In this document: positions 63,889 through 64,000 of the stretch, in pieces
Numbering within the stretch: the stretch's first letter is position 1
How the letters are laid out: each line of letters begins with the position of its first letter
From: Nectonema munidae
Lineage: Eukaryota > Nematomorpha > Nectonematoida > Nectonematidae
DNA length: 64,000 nt
Assembly: GCA_030549495.1 (NCBI GenBank)
Contig: JAUIRK010001036.1
Coordinates: 654,001-718,000, forward strand
Direction: 5' to 3'
Notes under the pieces: model-generated
What the model was told of the DNA's origin: nothing
Databases searched by the model: none
The model's input: the letters and a program-made list of their open reading frames with translations, nothing else
Translations under genes and position numbers: made by a program

Positions 63889-64000
63889 AAACTAACATAA
63901 ATCAAAGTATACGAAAAAAGAAAACCATTGCGTTTTTTTGAATATTTGTCTACAAATAAAATTCTGACAGCTGTCATAAATAATACATCAAGTACATTTT
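63889..64000. other. Right edge of window
   Basis: This is AT-rich sequence with no recognised feature. The upstream exons of COX15 are expected further right, outside the window. Confidence 0.5.

Overview
The window is AT-rich animal DNA, most likely from an arthropod. The evidence is a nuclear COX15 gene with small exons and introns, degenerate LINEs and hAT transposase relics, and two fragments of a repetitive gene family that I know mainly from arthropods. A parasitic copepod is possible, but that is only a guess.

Bases 1 to about 46,864 are one very large satellite domain built from a degenerate 31-bp unit. The unit is made of two related half-units, GCACTCAAACACAGGCA and GGCACAAACAGGGA, and has a single T among its 31 bases. 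Variants are arranged into higher-order repeats: about 2.2 kb at 4-9 kb and 23-27 kb, about 1.3 kb at 13-15.8 kb, and about 1.7 kb at 44-46.6 kb. On top of these, a block of about 7.7 kb (15.6-23.3 kb) is copied almost exactly at 27.4-35.0 kb. Four AT-rich islands of about 1.15 kb (at 0.26, 10.96, 20.09 and 31.84 kb) interrupt the satellite. Each carries a perfect 9-bp hairpin and a 68-72 nt tRNA-like sequence on the minus strand with a canonical B box. A 602-bp piece of a LINE 3' end interrupts the satellite at 39.8-40.4 kb. One stretch (34.02-34.27 kb) looks like failed long-read consensus.

From about 46.9 kb to the end the sequence is single-copy in character. It carries the last six coding exons of COX15 (mitochondrial heme A synthase) on the minus strand, from 61,017 down to the stop codon at 48,008. 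They give 279 codons plus the stop. The phases agree, every intron has GT-AG borders, and all four conserved histidines are present. The N-terminal exons were not found and probably lie beyond the right edge. The introns hold most of the mobile-element debris: a hAT transposase relic and a 522-bp hAT-like MITE in the last intron, and two broken LINEs plus one fragment of the repetitive family in the 6-kb intron.

Upstream of the first COX15 exon seen are two copies, in opposite orientation, of a non-autonomous element. It has 8-bp target duplications and ends beginning GGTC, and its body contains a 26-bp minisatellite. Almost every open reading frame in the first 47 kb is a by-product of the satellite unit. 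I see no evidence that any of them is a gene.
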